From contig NZ_JAPHOT010000001.1 of the NCBI RefSeq assembly GCF_026191115.1, forward strand, positions 3,085,001-3,149,000: 64,000 nt of DNA, read 5' to 3'. The notes beneath the pieces were generated by a model. It saw only the letters and a list, made by a program, of their open reading frames with translations, did no database searches and was not told the DNA's origin. Below are positions 1 to 8,894 of this stretch, piece after piece. Each line of letters starts with the position of its first letter. The first letter of the stretch is position 1. Source of the stretch: Legionella sp. PATHC035 (GTDB lineage Bacteria > Pseudomonadota > Gammaproteobacteria > Legionellales > Legionellaceae). The position numbers and the translations under genes were made by a program.

Positions 1-375
1 AATGCGAAGACGATGGCCTCTGTGCTAATGAGTCGTGGTTACAAGATTGTTTCTGGTGGCACAGATAACCATTTAATATTGGTGGATTTAATTGATAAGA
101 ATATTACAGGTAAAGATGCTGATGCCGCTTTAGATAAAGCAAATATTACTGTGAACAAAAATACGGTACCTAATGATCCTCGTTCTCCTTTTGTAACAAG
201 TGGGTTGCGTCTCGGGACTCCCGCAGTCACAACCAGAGGATTTAAAGAAAAAGAAATTACGCTTCTGTCGAATTGGATAGCTGATATTCTTGATGATATT
301 AATGATGAAACGACTATTGCAAGGGTTAAAGAACAAGTATTGCTTTTATGTCGTGAATTTCCGGTTTATAAATAA
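1..375 (+). CDS. glyA: Serine hydroxymethyltransferase, C-terminal part (cut by window start)
   Basis: The frame is open from base 1 and ends at TAA 373-375, so about 124 C-terminal residues are visible. GlyA is the cytosolic PLP enzyme that interconverts serine and glycine and charges tetrahydrofolate with one-carbon units. The segment [15 protein letters not shown] and, later, the arginine-containing stretch [15 protein letters not shown] are typical of the SHMT small domain. The PLP lysine lies upstream of the window. nrdR begins 2 bases after the stop, so the two are probably co-transcribed. The family assignment is firm; the start cannot be seen. Confidence 0.95.
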   Translation, partial: NAKTMASVLMSRGYKIVSGGTDNHLILVDLIDKNITGKDADAALDKANITVNKNTVPNDPRSPFVTSGLRLGTPAVTTRGFKEKEITLLSNWIADILDDINDETTIARVKEQVLLLCREFPVYK

Positions 376-377
376 TT

Positions 378-830
378 ATGTTTTGCCCGTTTTGTCACGC
401 AGAAGAAACAAAAGTGGTTGATTCACGTCTTGTCGCTGATGGTGCTCAAGTGCGCAGAAGACGAGAGTGCCTCATATGTCATGAACGTTTTACTACTTTT
501 GAGACAGCCGAATTAATCATGCCGTCGGTCGTTAAGCGTGATGGACGGCGCGAGCCTTTTAACATTGATAATTTACGTTCAGGTATGTTGCGGGCTTTGG
601 AAAAAAGACCGGTAAGTGTTGATGCATTAGAGGCCTCGATTATTTCAATTACACAAGAAATTCGTCGTAGAGGCGAGCGGGAGATCGATTCCCAAATCAT
701 TGGCGAATTGGTTATGAAGGAATTATATAGTTTGGATCATGTTGCTTATGTGCGTTTTGCATCGGTATACAAACGCTTTAAAGACGTAAGTGATTTTAGG
801 CAGACAATTGATCAAATGGATAAGGATTAG
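378..830 (+). CDS. nrdR: Transcriptional repressor NrdR
   Basis: This is a 150-residue protein of the usual NrdR length. The N-terminal zinc ribbon has cysteine pairs at residues 3/6 and 31/34 ([10 protein letters not shown] and ECLICHERF), and an ATP-cone domain follows from about residue 49 ([13 protein letters not shown]). NrdR senses ATP/dATP and represses ribonucleotide reductase genes by binding NrdR boxes. It starts 2 bases after glyA. In many gammaproteobacteria nrdR is followed by riboflavin genes; here nusB comes next. Confidence 0.97.
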   Translation: MFCPFCHAEETKVVDSRLVADGAQVRRRRECLICHERFTTFETAELIMPSVVKRDGRREPFNIDNLRSGMLRALEKRPVSVDALEASIISITQEIRRRGEREIDSQIIGELVMKELYSLDHVAYVRFASVYKRFKDVSDFRQTIDQMDKD

Positions 831-918
831 TACTTTTCCCATTTGATTAATGGGTAGGTATGTGACGGGTGTAAATAACCGGGCATGGACACGCAAACGG
901 GCGCAGGCAAGTCAATGA

Positions 919-957
919 GCGCTAATGCGCAATTTTTAAAAATCGCGCCCTTAGCGT
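919..957. repeat. Imperfect inverted repeat between nrdR and nusB
   Basis: The 223-base gap between nrdR and nusB holds an imperfect palindrome. The outer arms are GCGCTAA and TTAGCG(T); the inner arms are GCGCAATTTTT and AAAAATCGCGC. No T-run follows, so it is not an obvious terminator. A site for a DNA-binding protein or a leader structure for nusB-thiL-pgpA are both possible. Confidence 0.4.
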
Positions 958-1053
958 AATTCAAGTCAATTCCTGTGTACCTGGGTGCGTGCCCGATTGT
1001 TATACTATGCCACATCCTTTTTCTCCTTTTCATAGAGAAAAGGAGCTTTATAG

Positions 1054-1521
1054 ATGTTAAAAAGAATTTATGAGGTAAAGGTGGAAAAGCGGTCAATAAG
1101 CGGTAAAAGAAAGGCCAGAAAATTAGCACTTCAGGCTCTTTATCAATGGTTAATGTCTGGAAGTGAATTGCATGAAATCGAAGCACAGTTTCGAGTCATC
1201 AATAATATGGATAAAGTAGATGTAGATTATTTTTGTCGTATTTTACACGGTGTTCCAGATCATGTTGAAACCCTAGAAGAGCGTATTTCTCCTTTTCTTG
1301 ATCGAGAGATCGCAGGACTTAATCCAATTGAATTGACGGTGTTACGTATCGGATCTTTTGAATTACTCTATTGTCCTGAAATTCCTTATAAAGTTGTTCT
1401 TGATGAGTCGATCTCATTGACTAAAGAATTTGGTTCCCAGGATGGATACCGTTATGTCAATGGTGTATTAAATAGTTTGGCACAGCAGGTGAGGTCAATT
1501 GAAATCAATAGCCATGGATGA
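1054..1521 (+). CDS. nusB: Transcription antitermination factor NusB
   Basis: All-helical NusB family protein, recognised from GKRKARKLALQALYQWL near the N terminus and from NPIELTVLRIGSFELLY and IPYKVVLDESISLTKEFG in the C-terminal half. NusB acts with NusE (S10) at boxA RNA to allow antitermination, mainly on rRNA operons. The ATG at 1054 has AAGGAG 9 bases upstream. A GTG at 1081 (VEKRSISGKRKAR...) is also preceded by GAGG and would give a protein closer to the usual family N terminus, so the start is uncertain by nine residues. The 3' end overlaps thiL. Confidence 0.95.
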   Translation: MLKRIYEVKVEKRSISGKRKARKLALQALYQWLMSGSELHEIEAQFRVINNMDKVDVDYFCRILHGVPDHVETLEERISPFLDREIAGLNPIELTVLRIGSFELLYCPEIPYKVVLDESISLTKEFGSQDGYRYVNGVLNSLAQQVRSIEINSHG

Positions 1522-2467
1522 GTTTTCTCTTATTGATCATTTTTTTAAACCACTTGATATAAAGCGTGATGACGTCTTGTTTGGTATTGGTGATGATGCA
1601 GCGTGCGTGCGTATTCCTGAAGGGATGAATTTACTGATAAGCACTGATACCTTAGTCTCTAATGTTCATTTCCTTCCGCATTGGGATGCTTATGACATTG
1701 CGTGTAAGTCAGTGATAGTCAATGTGAGTGATATGGCGGCTATGGCTGCAGAGCCTTGTTGGGTCACACTCGCTTTAACTATGCCGGAACTCAATCCACA
1801 ATGGCTGAACTCGTTTACGCGAGGATTAAAGGATTCATTAAGTCGATATCACCTGTCTTTAATTGGAGGTGATACAACACACGGTCCATTATCGATTACA
1901 TTAACTATCTTGGGTACCGCCCCCAAGGGAAAAGCGGTGCTACGGAGTGGAGCAAAACCTGGTGATATTATTGTCGTTTCAGGTGAGTTGGGCGCTGCAG
2001 CTTTAGCCATTAAACTTCTTGAGAATCAGAAAATTCCTCCAAACGACAAGGCGGAATTGATGAATAAATTACTCCATCCTAAGCCTCGTACTGATTTAAT
2101 TGATTTTTTGCGAAATTATGCCACTGCAGCAATAGATATTTCAGATGGGCTCAGTGCCGACTTAAATCATATTTGTGTTGCAAGTGGTGTTGGTGCTTGC
2201 CTTAATGAAGAGGCGATTCCCATACATGCCTTACTTAATCAATATTGGCCGGATCATGCTGTTGACATCGCTTTGACTGGCGGTGATGATTATGAATTAT
2301 GTTTTACAGTTCCGGAACATCGATTTGCTCTATTGATGCACGAGTTTCAAAAAGCTAATTTACCCTGCTATCCTATAGGAGTCATTGAAGAGGCCTCTGG
2401 ATTAAGAATGAAAGATGCTAACAACCAATGCCATAAGTTGACACCTGCAGGTTATTCACATTTTTAA
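1514..2467 (+). CDS. thiL: Thiamine-monophosphate kinase
   Basis: ThiL phosphorylates thiamine monophosphate to the active cofactor thiamine diphosphate, using ATP. Seen here: the acidic metal/ATP segment GIGDDAACV near residue 30, ISTDTLVSNVHF, NVSDMAAMAAEP, LIGGDTTHG, AIDISDGLSADL and LTGGDDYELCF, in the order of the family. The start chosen is ATG 1514 (MDEFSLIDHFF), overlapping nusB by 8 bases. A TTG at 1499 would add five residues and is less likely. The protein is 317 residues, the normal length. Confidence 0.96.
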   Translation: MDEFSLIDHFFKPLDIKRDDVLFGIGDDAACVRIPEGMNLLISTDTLVSNVHFLPHWDAYDIACKSVIVNVSDMAAMAAEPCWVTLALTMPELNPQWLNSFTRGLKDSLSRYHLSLIGGDTTHGPLSITLTILGTAPKGKAVLRSGAKPGDIIVVSGELGAAALAIKLLENQKIPPNDKAELMNKLLHPKPRTDLIDFLRNYATAAIDISDGLSADLNHICVASGVGACLNEEAIPIHALLNQYWPDHAVDIALTGGDDYELCFTVPEHRFALLMHEFQKANLPCYPIGVIEEASGLRMKDANNQCHKLTPAGYSHF

Positions 2468-2521
2468 TTGGGTTCTTTGAGTAAACATAATTAAGGATTT
2501 AGGTTATTCTCAGTTAATTGT

Positions 2522-2626
2522 ATGAAACGGTTCCTGGAGTATCTTCTTGAATGCTGGGGAACAGATGAAATGCTCCTGAATAAATTAATCCAACCTTTAA
2601 GATGGGCCAAGCATAGAGAAAAATAA
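2522..2626 (+). CDS. Possible small protein of 34 residues upstream of pgpA
   Basis: An ATG at 2522 opens a 34-codon frame that ends at TAA 2624-2626, one base before the pgpA start. The peptide begins MKRFLEYLLECWGTDEML and ends LRWAKHREK. It is amphipathic and basic at its end, with a protein-like composition. It has no clear Shine-Dalgarno sequence. The tight junction with pgpA suggests a leader peptide or translational coupling, but a chance frame of this length is quite possible. No function is known. Confidence 0.3.
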   Translation: MKRFLEYLLECWGTDEMLLNKLIQPLRWAKHREK

Positions 2627-2627
2627 A

Positions 2628-3110
2628 ATGAAACAAATAAATTTAGCAAAAAGTGTATTCCAGGATCCTATTTATTTTATTGCCTTTGGCTTTGGGAGTG
2701 GTTTAATGTCTACTGCCCCAGGCACTTGGGGCACATTGGCAGCAATACCTCTTTACTTGCTATTAATAGGCACTCATTGGGCAGTTTATCTTTTTTTTAC
2801 ACTTGCCGCCTTCCTTCTAGGTGTCTGGGTGTGTGATAAAGTGACTCAAGATTTGGGGGTACATGACTATAAAGGGATTGTTTGGGATGAGGTCGTGGGC
2901 TATTTATTGACTATGTTTATGGCCCCTAAAGGATTATCCTGGATGATTTGTGGTTTTATTTTGTTCCGAATTTTTGATATTTGGAAGCCTCAGCCTATTG
3001 ATTATATCGATCAAAAAGTTCATGGCGGTTTGGGAATTATGTTGGATGATGTGTTAGCTGCCGTGCCTTCTTGGATCTTGATGCAACTATTAGCATGGAG
3101 TTTTGCTTAA
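2628..3110 (+). CDS. pgpA: Phosphatidylglycerophosphatase A
   Basis: Inner-membrane phosphatase that converts phosphatidylglycerophosphate to phosphatidylglycerol. The 160-residue protein shows family signatures STAPGTWGTLAAIPLY near residue 29, GIVWDEVVGYLLTMFMAP in the middle, and RIFDIWKPQPIDYIDQK followed by GGLGIMLDDVLAAV at the end. The acidic residues of WDEVVGY and MLDDVLA are the conserved ones in the family. Its TAA overlaps the ATG of the next gene by one base, which indicates translational coupling. Confidence 0.94.
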   Translation: MKQINLAKSVFQDPIYFIAFGFGSGLMSTAPGTWGTLAAIPLYLLLIGTHWAVYLFFTLAAFLLGVWVCDKVTQDLGVHDYKGIVWDEVVGYLLTMFMAPKGLSWMICGFILFRIFDIWKPQPIDYIDQKVHGGLGIMLDDVLAAVPSWILMQLLAWSFA

Positions 3111-4171
3111 TGAATGAAAATCATAAAGAGCTCATCAGTATGGGCTTGACTATTGGAATTGTGGCTCTTAGTTTATTTATTATTCATCGCTTTATTCCTT
3201 CATTGATATGGGCTTCCATAATTGTTATTGCATCTTATCCCTTATATGAAAAATGGCGCTATTTTTTTGGCAACAAAGATAATCTCTCTGCCTTACTGTT
3301 TACCACCTTAATTGGCTTGTTGTTTATACTTCCCTTAAGCTGGCTGCTGGGACTTTTAATCAAAGAATTGCAAATATTTATTAATTTCTTGCAATCTTTA
3401 AATCAACAAGGAGGGGCTGCACCTGAATTTCTAAAAGATTTTCCCTTTGTAGGCAATGACTTAGTAAAGTATTGGGATGAAAATATTGGCAAGCCAGGAA
3501 TGATTAAAAGTCTTTTATCCAATGTTCATTTATCGTTAACTCCGACGAGCTATTATGTGAAAGAAATAGGTTCGAGTCTCGCGCATCGTAGTGTTCAATT
3601 GGGCTTTACTCTTTTAAGTTTATTTTTCTTTTATCGTGATGGGGATCGGTTACTCTTGCAGATTTATCAGGTAGGCGAATATTGTTTGGGTAAAAGATGG
3701 TTTCGATATGCAGACAGACTGCCAAGAGCATTGAGAGCCACAGTGAATGGAACCATAGTTGTAGGGCTTGGTGTCGGGATCTTAATGGGAGTTTGTTACG
3801 GTCTAGTCGGTTTTCCTGCCCCCACTTTAGTCGGATTTATCACGGCGCTTGCGGCAATGATTCCATTCGTCGTTCCAATAGTTTTTATTACAGTTGCTGT
3901 TATTTTATTTTCATTGGGCAGCATGATTAGTGCCATCGTTGTTTTAGTGTGGGGAACACTTGTTATGTTTGTTGCCGATCATTTTGTCAAACCTGCATTA
4001 ATTGGCGGTGCAATCGAATTGCCTTTTTTAGCGGTGTTATTTGGAATTTTAGGTGGTGTAGAAACTCTGGGGCTGCTTGGTTTATTTGTGGGACCTTTAG
4101 TCATGGTTCTCTTTATGACTTTATGGCAAGAACCGCAAATTTTAGCTGCTAGCAAAATACATCATTCGTAA
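3110..4171 (+). CDS. AI-2E/PerM family inner-membrane protein
   Basis: A 353-residue polytopic membrane protein starting at ATG 3110 (MNENHKELISMG), which overlaps the pgpA stop by one base. It has two hydrophobic segments near the N terminus and a large non-membrane region (about 75-165). A cluster of membrane helices follows, with the family-typical glycine-rich stretch NGTIVVGLGVGILMG and the later PFLAVLFGILGGVETLGLLG. The family includes PerM, YdiK and the proposed AI-2 exporter TqsA, and some members are Na+/H+ antiporters. Substrate is unknown. Membership is clear; the transport role is inferred. Confidence 0.88.
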   Translation: MNENHKELISMGLTIGIVALSLFIIHRFIPSLIWASIIVIASYPLYEKWRYFFGNKDNLSALLFTTLIGLLFILPLSWLLGLLIKELQIFINFLQSLNQQGGAAPEFLKDFPFVGNDLVKYWDENIGKPGMIKSLLSNVHLSLTPTSYYVKEIGSSLAHRSVQLGFTLLSLFFFYRDGDRLLLQIYQVGEYCLGKRWFRYADRLPRALRATVNGTIVVGLGVGILMGVCYGLVGFPAPTLVGFITALAAMIPFVVPIVFITVAVILFSLGSMISAIVVLVWGTLVMFVADHFVKPALIGGAIELPFLAVLFGILGGVETLGLLGLFVGPLVMVLFMTLWQEPQILAASKIHHS

Positions 4172-4263
4172 AAAAACTACCTGCTTTCAGCAAGGTATAA
4201 AATTAGGTTTGCGTCAGGACCACTTGGGTACTTGAACTACGTACGATTTTACGGAGGAGAGCA

Positions 4264-4292
4264 GGTTGAATTGACCAGCAAGCAATTCAACC
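4264..4292. terminator. Inverted repeat between convergent genes
   Basis: Perfect 10-base arms, GGTTGAATTG and CAATTCAACC, with a 9-base loop. It sits between the PerM-family gene and the convergent outer-membrane protein gene, where a shared terminator would be expected. Neither side has a strong T-run, so terminator activity is only inferred. Confidence 0.45.
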
Positions 4293-4314
4293 AGGTTTTG
4301 GTGGTGTGTAACAA

Positions 4315-4944
4315 TTATTTATAATCGCAATGATCAAATCGGTAAACGATACCTACATCACCCATCTGAACCTGTAGGCTGCCAAAATCATGCTTATTGC
4401 TTGTTGCCAAATAACGGTAGGAAGCATTTAATGCCCAATTTTCTTCAAAGTTAAAAGTGAGTCCGGCAGTTCCTTGGTAGGCAAACACGCCTTTTTTTAC
4501 ATCAAGAAATGTTCCGCCAATAGGGCCAGTACCTGTGAGCTTATCCTGCGCGTACGCATAACCAATACCCACTCCCAGGAACGGATAAATTGTTGGTAAA
4601 AGGCCATCGGAAAAATCATAATAGATGTTTGCCATTCCCACATTGGCATGGGATTTTCTCTCTAATTCGAGGAAGCCAAAATCAAATTCTTTATTCTCTG
4701 GCTGGATATAGGTATATTCCAATTCATAGCGAATAGGATTGCTTTGATAACCTAAACGTAGTCCGGCGTTAAACCCATTATTATTAAAGGTTTCTGAAAA
4801 GGTATAACCCAAAATAGTTGTCGATACTTTTTGAGATACATGAGCGTACCCTCCAAATATACTGGAATACCAACCATTAACTGGGGTTGCAGCTGCCGCA
4901 ATACCACTTACGAATAAACTAGCAGAGAAAAATGCAAATTTCAT
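4315..4944 (-). CDS. Outer-membrane beta-barrel protein
   Basis: A 209-residue protein with a signal peptide (MKFAFFSASLFVSGIAAAA, cleavage likely before TPVNGWY). Alternating amphipathic strands rich in Tyr and Gly follow, ending with IVYRFDHCDYK. Phrases such as GFNAGLRLGYQSNPIRYELEYTY, YPFLGVGIGYAYA and NASYRYLAT resemble small 8-stranded OmpA/OmpW-like porins of the beta-barrel superfamily that are frequent in Legionella. The end has a few residues after the phenylalanine, unlike the classic terminal Phe. It is transcribed alone. Function could be adhesion, permeability or stability; none can be chosen from sequence. Confidence 0.82.
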   Translation of the reverse strand: MKFAFFSASLFVSGIAAAATPVNGWYSSIFGGYAHVSQKVSTTILGYTFSETFNNNGFNAGLRLGYQSNPIRYELEYTYIQPENKEFDFGFLELERKSHANVGMANIYYDFSDGLLPTIYPFLGVGIGYAYAQDKLTGTGPIGGTFLDVKKGVFAYQGTAGLTFNFEENWALNASYRYLATSNKHDFGSLQVQMGDVGIVYRFDHCDYK

Positions 4945-5524
4945 AACATCCCTTTGTTGTTATTATTTTTTTAGTGGAATCATGTTAACGTGTTACTTTA
5001 AATTTGCAAGTATTGGAAAGGCATATTTTTGGAAAAGAGAAGCGTTAATGCGATTTTGGTTTGATTATAAAGTTGTTTTTGCTTTAAAAAGTGACCTGTT
5101 ATTCCACTTGATAATTATTCCTCAATAAAATCATAATCAAAAATGACATTGATGTAATTTTGAATAGTTTACTAATCCTTTTGGCAGGATCTAGAACAAA
5201 GACTATACTTTCAACTGGCACTCTAAAAAATGCTTTCAAAAAGTAATGACTCTTCGTGCTCAAATGAGTGCTGCAAATAGCGTCTTAATGCAGTGATTTA
5301 AAGCGGAAATGAATCCAATTTTTTCTTTGAAATGCAAGTCCAAACTCTAGGCCAATGGAAAGTGGTGATGTTTAGAGAGGGTTAATTATTATAATCTATT
5401 GTGATGTAGAGAAATTAACATGACTACATTCATGCAATCAATTTAGCATAATAATTTTCTACTTGTATCAAATTAACATTAATGCAAAGATAAATTTTTG
5501 CATCATGAAAAGGAGTTTCAAAAA
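4945..5524. other. 580-base intergenic region, no gene seen
   Basis: This AT-rich stretch separates two divergent genes, the outer-membrane protein (minus) and the unknown 484-aa protein (plus). It must hold both promoters. I see no coding frame beyond about 26 codons, no strong inverted repeat and no tRNA. The length is large for this window and could hide a small RNA or a decayed gene. Confidence 0.5.
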
Positions 5525-6979
5525 ATGCCAAAAAAAAACCCATTAAAAATAGCGAAAGAATTTGTTGAACAAGTAATAGCGATACTTGCTAATGAGACAG
5601 TAGAAGGGCGTGAAAAGATCGTTGCCATTGCCCAAAGAGCAGAAAAGGAGTATCAACGCCCTGTAAAATCATGGTTAACAGGCTGGGTTTATCAATTCAC
5701 CAGAACACGTGGTGATAAAGTAGAACAATCCATTAATGTAATGGAAAACTTTCCTGATGCTTACACTCGATTACTCGAGTTTAAATTGATGATTAGCGAG
5801 GGGGAGTGGAATGTAGATAGTTCCTATAATTATTTCCTTTTTCGCCAGATAGCGGATGCGGTATACCTAGCTAACTCCGAGTTCCAACCGGTAGAAGAAC
5901 ATCTTATCCCTACTTTTCTGAAGGCTCTCAAAAATGAAGTAATGGTAGAGGTGAACAGTTATTTGGCTCAGCATAAACTTTCATTAGAAGACAAAAAGAA
6001 ACGTGACTTAGAACTTCTGGCAGCGCATGAAAGTGCTCGCCAACTGGCTGAAAATGTAATGGTATTTAATGATCTTGAAACTGCTAAAAATTATCAAGCG
6101 AAAGAACAAAACAAAATTGTTTTTTCTCTTAGTTTTAAAAACCACGAATGGCATCTTTCTTGGGTCGATGTAACGGGACAAGTTTATCCTCTTACCCCAG
6201 GTTTAGAGTTAAGGAAGAAATTGGCAACTTTAAAGGAAAAAGATATAGAAAAAGATCCAGAAAAATTAAATGCCATTAAGAAGGAGTGTATTAAAGCAAG
6301 AGAGGTATATGTTGCTAAAGTGCAAGTAGATATTGATCCTGAATTGAGTAACGAGGATCTGATTCGAAACGGTATTACTTCCACTTTTGTTTTACGCCAT
6401 CAAGAAAAAGGGCAAAGCCTTTGGTGGATAAACAGCATGGGTGTTCCTCATCAAATGAGTCTCACAGATCATCCGGCAATGTCTTCTTGGTTGACTAATC
6501 ATCACGGTTCATTTAGCGAAGCTGATGTGCTGCAATTAAAAGCTTTTTTGTTGCAAATCAATACCAAACAGTCCATCGCAACCGCAAAACTCGATAAAAT
6601 GAGTGTCTTATTATCAAAAGTATTACAAAATAAAGACAAACAACAGCAACTTTTGATTGATGCGCCTGATAAAGAAGAGAATCAAACTAAGGTACCTAAA
6701 ATAAACATGAAGAAATTTGCCTTTCTTGAAGAAAATATGAAAGATCGCGTAAAAAAAATAGCTTCGCAGGATCCTGCACCTACAAAAAAAGTAGTTTCTG
6801 AATCAAAGCAAGAATGTATTGAAGAAATTACCCCAGAGAAAAAGTCTAATAAGTTGGGACAAGATAGATATTCAGCACTCTCAGGGTTACCTACTTTTTG
6901 GCAACAACGTAAAAGTGCAATGGAAGAATCATTGGCCAATGAAGTCATCAATGAAAAGCAGCCTCTGAGTCATCCTTAA
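5525..6979 (+). CDS. Unknown protein, 484 residues, charged, soluble
   Basis: I do not recognise a family. The start at ATG 5525 (MPKKNPLKIAKEF) is chosen because AAAGGAG precedes it by the right distance; a TTG at 5498 would add nine residues that read through this ribosome site. The first ~170 residues are helical (VKSWLTGWVYQFTR, FPDAYTRLLEFKLM, FLFRQIADAVYLA), followed by a region with short beta-like motifs (FSLSFKNHEWHLSWVD, STFVLRHQEKGQSLWW). The Lys/Glu-rich C-terminal third contains the likely disordered linker APTKKVVSESKQ. No signal peptide or membrane segment. A Legionella-specific cytosolic or secreted protein is a fair guess only. Confidence 0.8.
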   Translation: MPKKNPLKIAKEFVEQVIAILANETVEGREKIVAIAQRAEKEYQRPVKSWLTGWVYQFTRTRGDKVEQSINVMENFPDAYTRLLEFKLMISEGEWNVDSSYNYFLFRQIADAVYLANSEFQPVEEHLIPTFLKALKNEVMVEVNSYLAQHKLSLEDKKKRDLELLAAHESARQLAENVMVFNDLETAKNYQAKEQNKIVFSLSFKNHEWHLSWVDVTGQVYPLTPGLELRKKLATLKEKDIEKDPEKLNAIKKECIKAREVYVAKVQVDIDPELSNEDLIRNGITSTFVLRHQEKGQSLWWINSMGVPHQMSLTDHPAMSSWLTNHHGSFSEADVLQLKAFLLQINTKQSIATAKLDKMSVLLSKVLQNKDKQQQLLIDAPDKEENQTKVPKINMKKFAFLEENMKDRVKKIASQDPAPTKKVVSESKQECIEEITPEKKSNKLGQDRYSALSGLPTFWQQRKSAMEESLANEVINEKQPLSHP

Positions 6980-7023
6980 TTTTAATTAGACCTGGTGTAA
7001 AGAGTAACCAGTAAGCCTAAATA

Positions 7024-7070
7024 CCCTCTCCCACTTGTGGGAGTGAGGTAGGGGTGAGGGTTCATTAGCC
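7024..7070 (-). repeat. Dispersed repeat, family with CTCCCAC hairpin
   Basis: This block, between two convergent genes, contains CTCCCAC-TT-GTGGGAG as a hairpin and ends (plus strand) with GGGTTCATTAGCC. Read on the minus strand it starts GGCTAATGAACCCTCA and then shows the CTCCCACAAGTGGGAG hairpin. A copy in the opposite orientation lies at 15538-15581. It may also serve as a terminator. A second, less similar hairpin-rich stretch continues to about 7130. Confidence 0.6.
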
Positions 7071-7157
7071 GTAATTAATCCCTTCATCCACCCAGGGGGC
7101 ACTTTCTCTCCATAAGGAGAAGGGGTAGTCCACTTAACTTAGTGACGCTCGTACTGT

Positions 7158-8756
7158 TCAAAAACCATTCGTGATAGGATAACGCCAGTCTTTACCAAAA
7201 GCGGTTGGACTTATTTTTATCCCTGGTGCAGATTGACGCCGTTTGTATTCATTGCGTTTGATTAATTGAATTACTTTAGCTACAGTTTCTGCGGCAAAAC
7301 CTTGCTGAATTATTTCTTCAGGGGTTAAGTATTTCTCCATATAGGCAACAATGATTGCATCCAGTATTGCATAGTCAGGTAAGCTGTCTTGATCGGTTTG
7401 ATCGGCTCTTAATTCAGCGGATGGAGCACGAGTCAGGACCCGTTCGGGAATCACTTGTGAAAGACTGTTACGGTAATGTGCCAGAGCATAAACTTGGGTT
7501 TTTAGAACATCTTTTAATACCGCAAATCCTCCAGCCATATCTCCGTACAAGGTGGCATAGCCGACAGCAGATTCGCTTTTATTCGATGTTGTAAGTACCA
7601 TTTTTCCTGTTTTGTTAGACAACGCCATAATCAACAAACCACGAATTCGTGCTTGAATGTTTTCTTCAGTGGTATCAGTTGGTAACCCTTTAAATTCGGG
7701 CTCGAGAGTAGTCATTAGCGCATCAAAAGCGGGTTCAATAGAGAGCATGGAATAGGATACATTCAAGTGCTTTATTTGTGTTAAAGCGTCTTCGTTACTC
7801 ATTTGGGCTGTATAACGTGAAGGCATAAGAACCGCATGGACGCGCTCTGCGCCTAATGCATCGACTGCTACAGTCAACGTTAATGCCGAATCAATACCTC
7901 CTGAAAGTCCAACTAAAACTCCAGGGAAATGATTTTTATTGACATAATCTCGAGTACCACAAACCAATGCTTCATAGATTAATGGTTCAAAATCGAGAAG
8001 AGGGGAAGTTTCTCCCTTGATCTGATTTGCTTGGATTTCAACCGTACGTAAATCCTCTTCAAATGCTGGAGACCGTGCGCAAATTACACCATGAGAATCA
8101 ATTGCTAATGATTGACCATCGAATAACAGTTCATCCTGACCGCCAATTTGATTTACATAGATTATAGATATACCCCGTTTTGCATAAGATTTTAGCAGGG
8201 CTTCTCTTTTTTGGTATTTACTGTAATCAAATGGGGAGGCATTTAAAATGAGTAGGACAGAAATTCCATTTTCAATTAAATCTTCTGCAGGGCCTGGATG
8301 CCATAAATCTTCACAAATAATTACGCCTACTTTGCTGTTATTTATTTCTAAGAGGCATGGATTTTTTTTCCCTGGGGTAAAATAACGCGCTTCATCAAAA
8401 ATTTCATAGTTTGGCAAATTTTGTTTATGGTACTCTGCAATTTTTTGTCCTTGATAAAAAATACTCACGCTATTATACAGTCGTTGCTTATCCCGGCTTG
8501 GATGTCCTACCAGGACATAGCAGTCTTTTGTTGCCTCTTGAATGTGTTTTAAATGTTCGGTAACGGCTTGTTGAAACTCTTTACGAAAGAGTAAATCTTC
8601 GGGGGGATAGCCGGTTAAAGCCAATTCAGGAAAGAGTATGACATGATGATCTGCTTGTTTGCTTTTTATAACTTCGATGATTTTATCCCTGTTGGATGCC
8701 AAAGCTCCTACAGTTGGATTAATTTGTGCCATAAGTACAGTAAGCTTATTCTGCAT
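7158..8756 (-). CDS. nadE: Glutamine-dependent NAD(+) synthetase
   Basis: Cytosolic enzyme that amidates deamido-NAD to NAD using glutamine as ammonia donor. The N-terminal nitrilase-type glutaminase domain (about 1-250) shows the catalytic Glu in LFPELALTGYPPEDL, the Lys in YHKQNLPNYEIFDE and the Cys in VGVIICEDLWHPGP. The C-terminal synthetase domain has the ATP pyrophosphatase P-loop VGLSGGIDSALTLTV and ends YKRRQSAPGIKISPTAFGKD. At 532 residues it is the full two-domain form. The start ATG (8754-8756) matches family N termini (MQNKLTVLMAQINPTVG). It is divergent from the helicase gene. Confidence 0.96.
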   Translation of the reverse strand: MQNKLTVLMAQINPTVGALASNRDKIIEVIKSKQADHHVILFPELALTGYPPEDLLFRKEFQQAVTEHLKHIQEATKDCYVLVGHPSRDKQRLYNSVSIFYQGQKIAEYHKQNLPNYEIFDEARYFTPGKKNPCLLEINNSKVGVIICEDLWHPGPAEDLIENGISVLLILNASPFDYSKYQKREALLKSYAKRGISIIYVNQIGGQDELLFDGQSLAIDSHGVICARSPAFEEDLRTVEIQANQIKGETSPLLDFEPLIYEALVCGTRDYVNKNHFPGVLVGLSGGIDSALTLTVAVDALGAERVHAVLMPSRYTAQMSNEDALTQIKHLNVSYSMLSIEPAFDALMTTLEPEFKGLPTDTTEENIQARIRGLLIMALSNKTGKMVLTTSNKSESAVGYATLYGDMAGGFAVLKDVLKTQVYALAHYRNSLSQVIPERVLTRAPSAELRADQTDQDSLPDYAILDAIIVAYMEKYLTPEEIIQQGFAAETVAKVIQLIKRNEYKRRQSAPGIKISPTAFGKDWRYPITNGF

Positions 8757-8894
8757 GATATATACTCTATAAAGAACCCCAAGGTGTGCTCAACAGGATA
8801 CCCTAATACAAAGAACCCTTAATTTAAAGATAAAAATGTTAATTAATTTAAAAATTGTCTAAAATGTACCCTTTGCCATTAAAAAATCACATTT

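Noticed and set aside
827-1186. A 119-codon minus-strand frame between nrdR and nusB
   Set aside because: It overlaps the start of nusB, has a poor composition and no ribosome site; nusB on the plus strand is certain.
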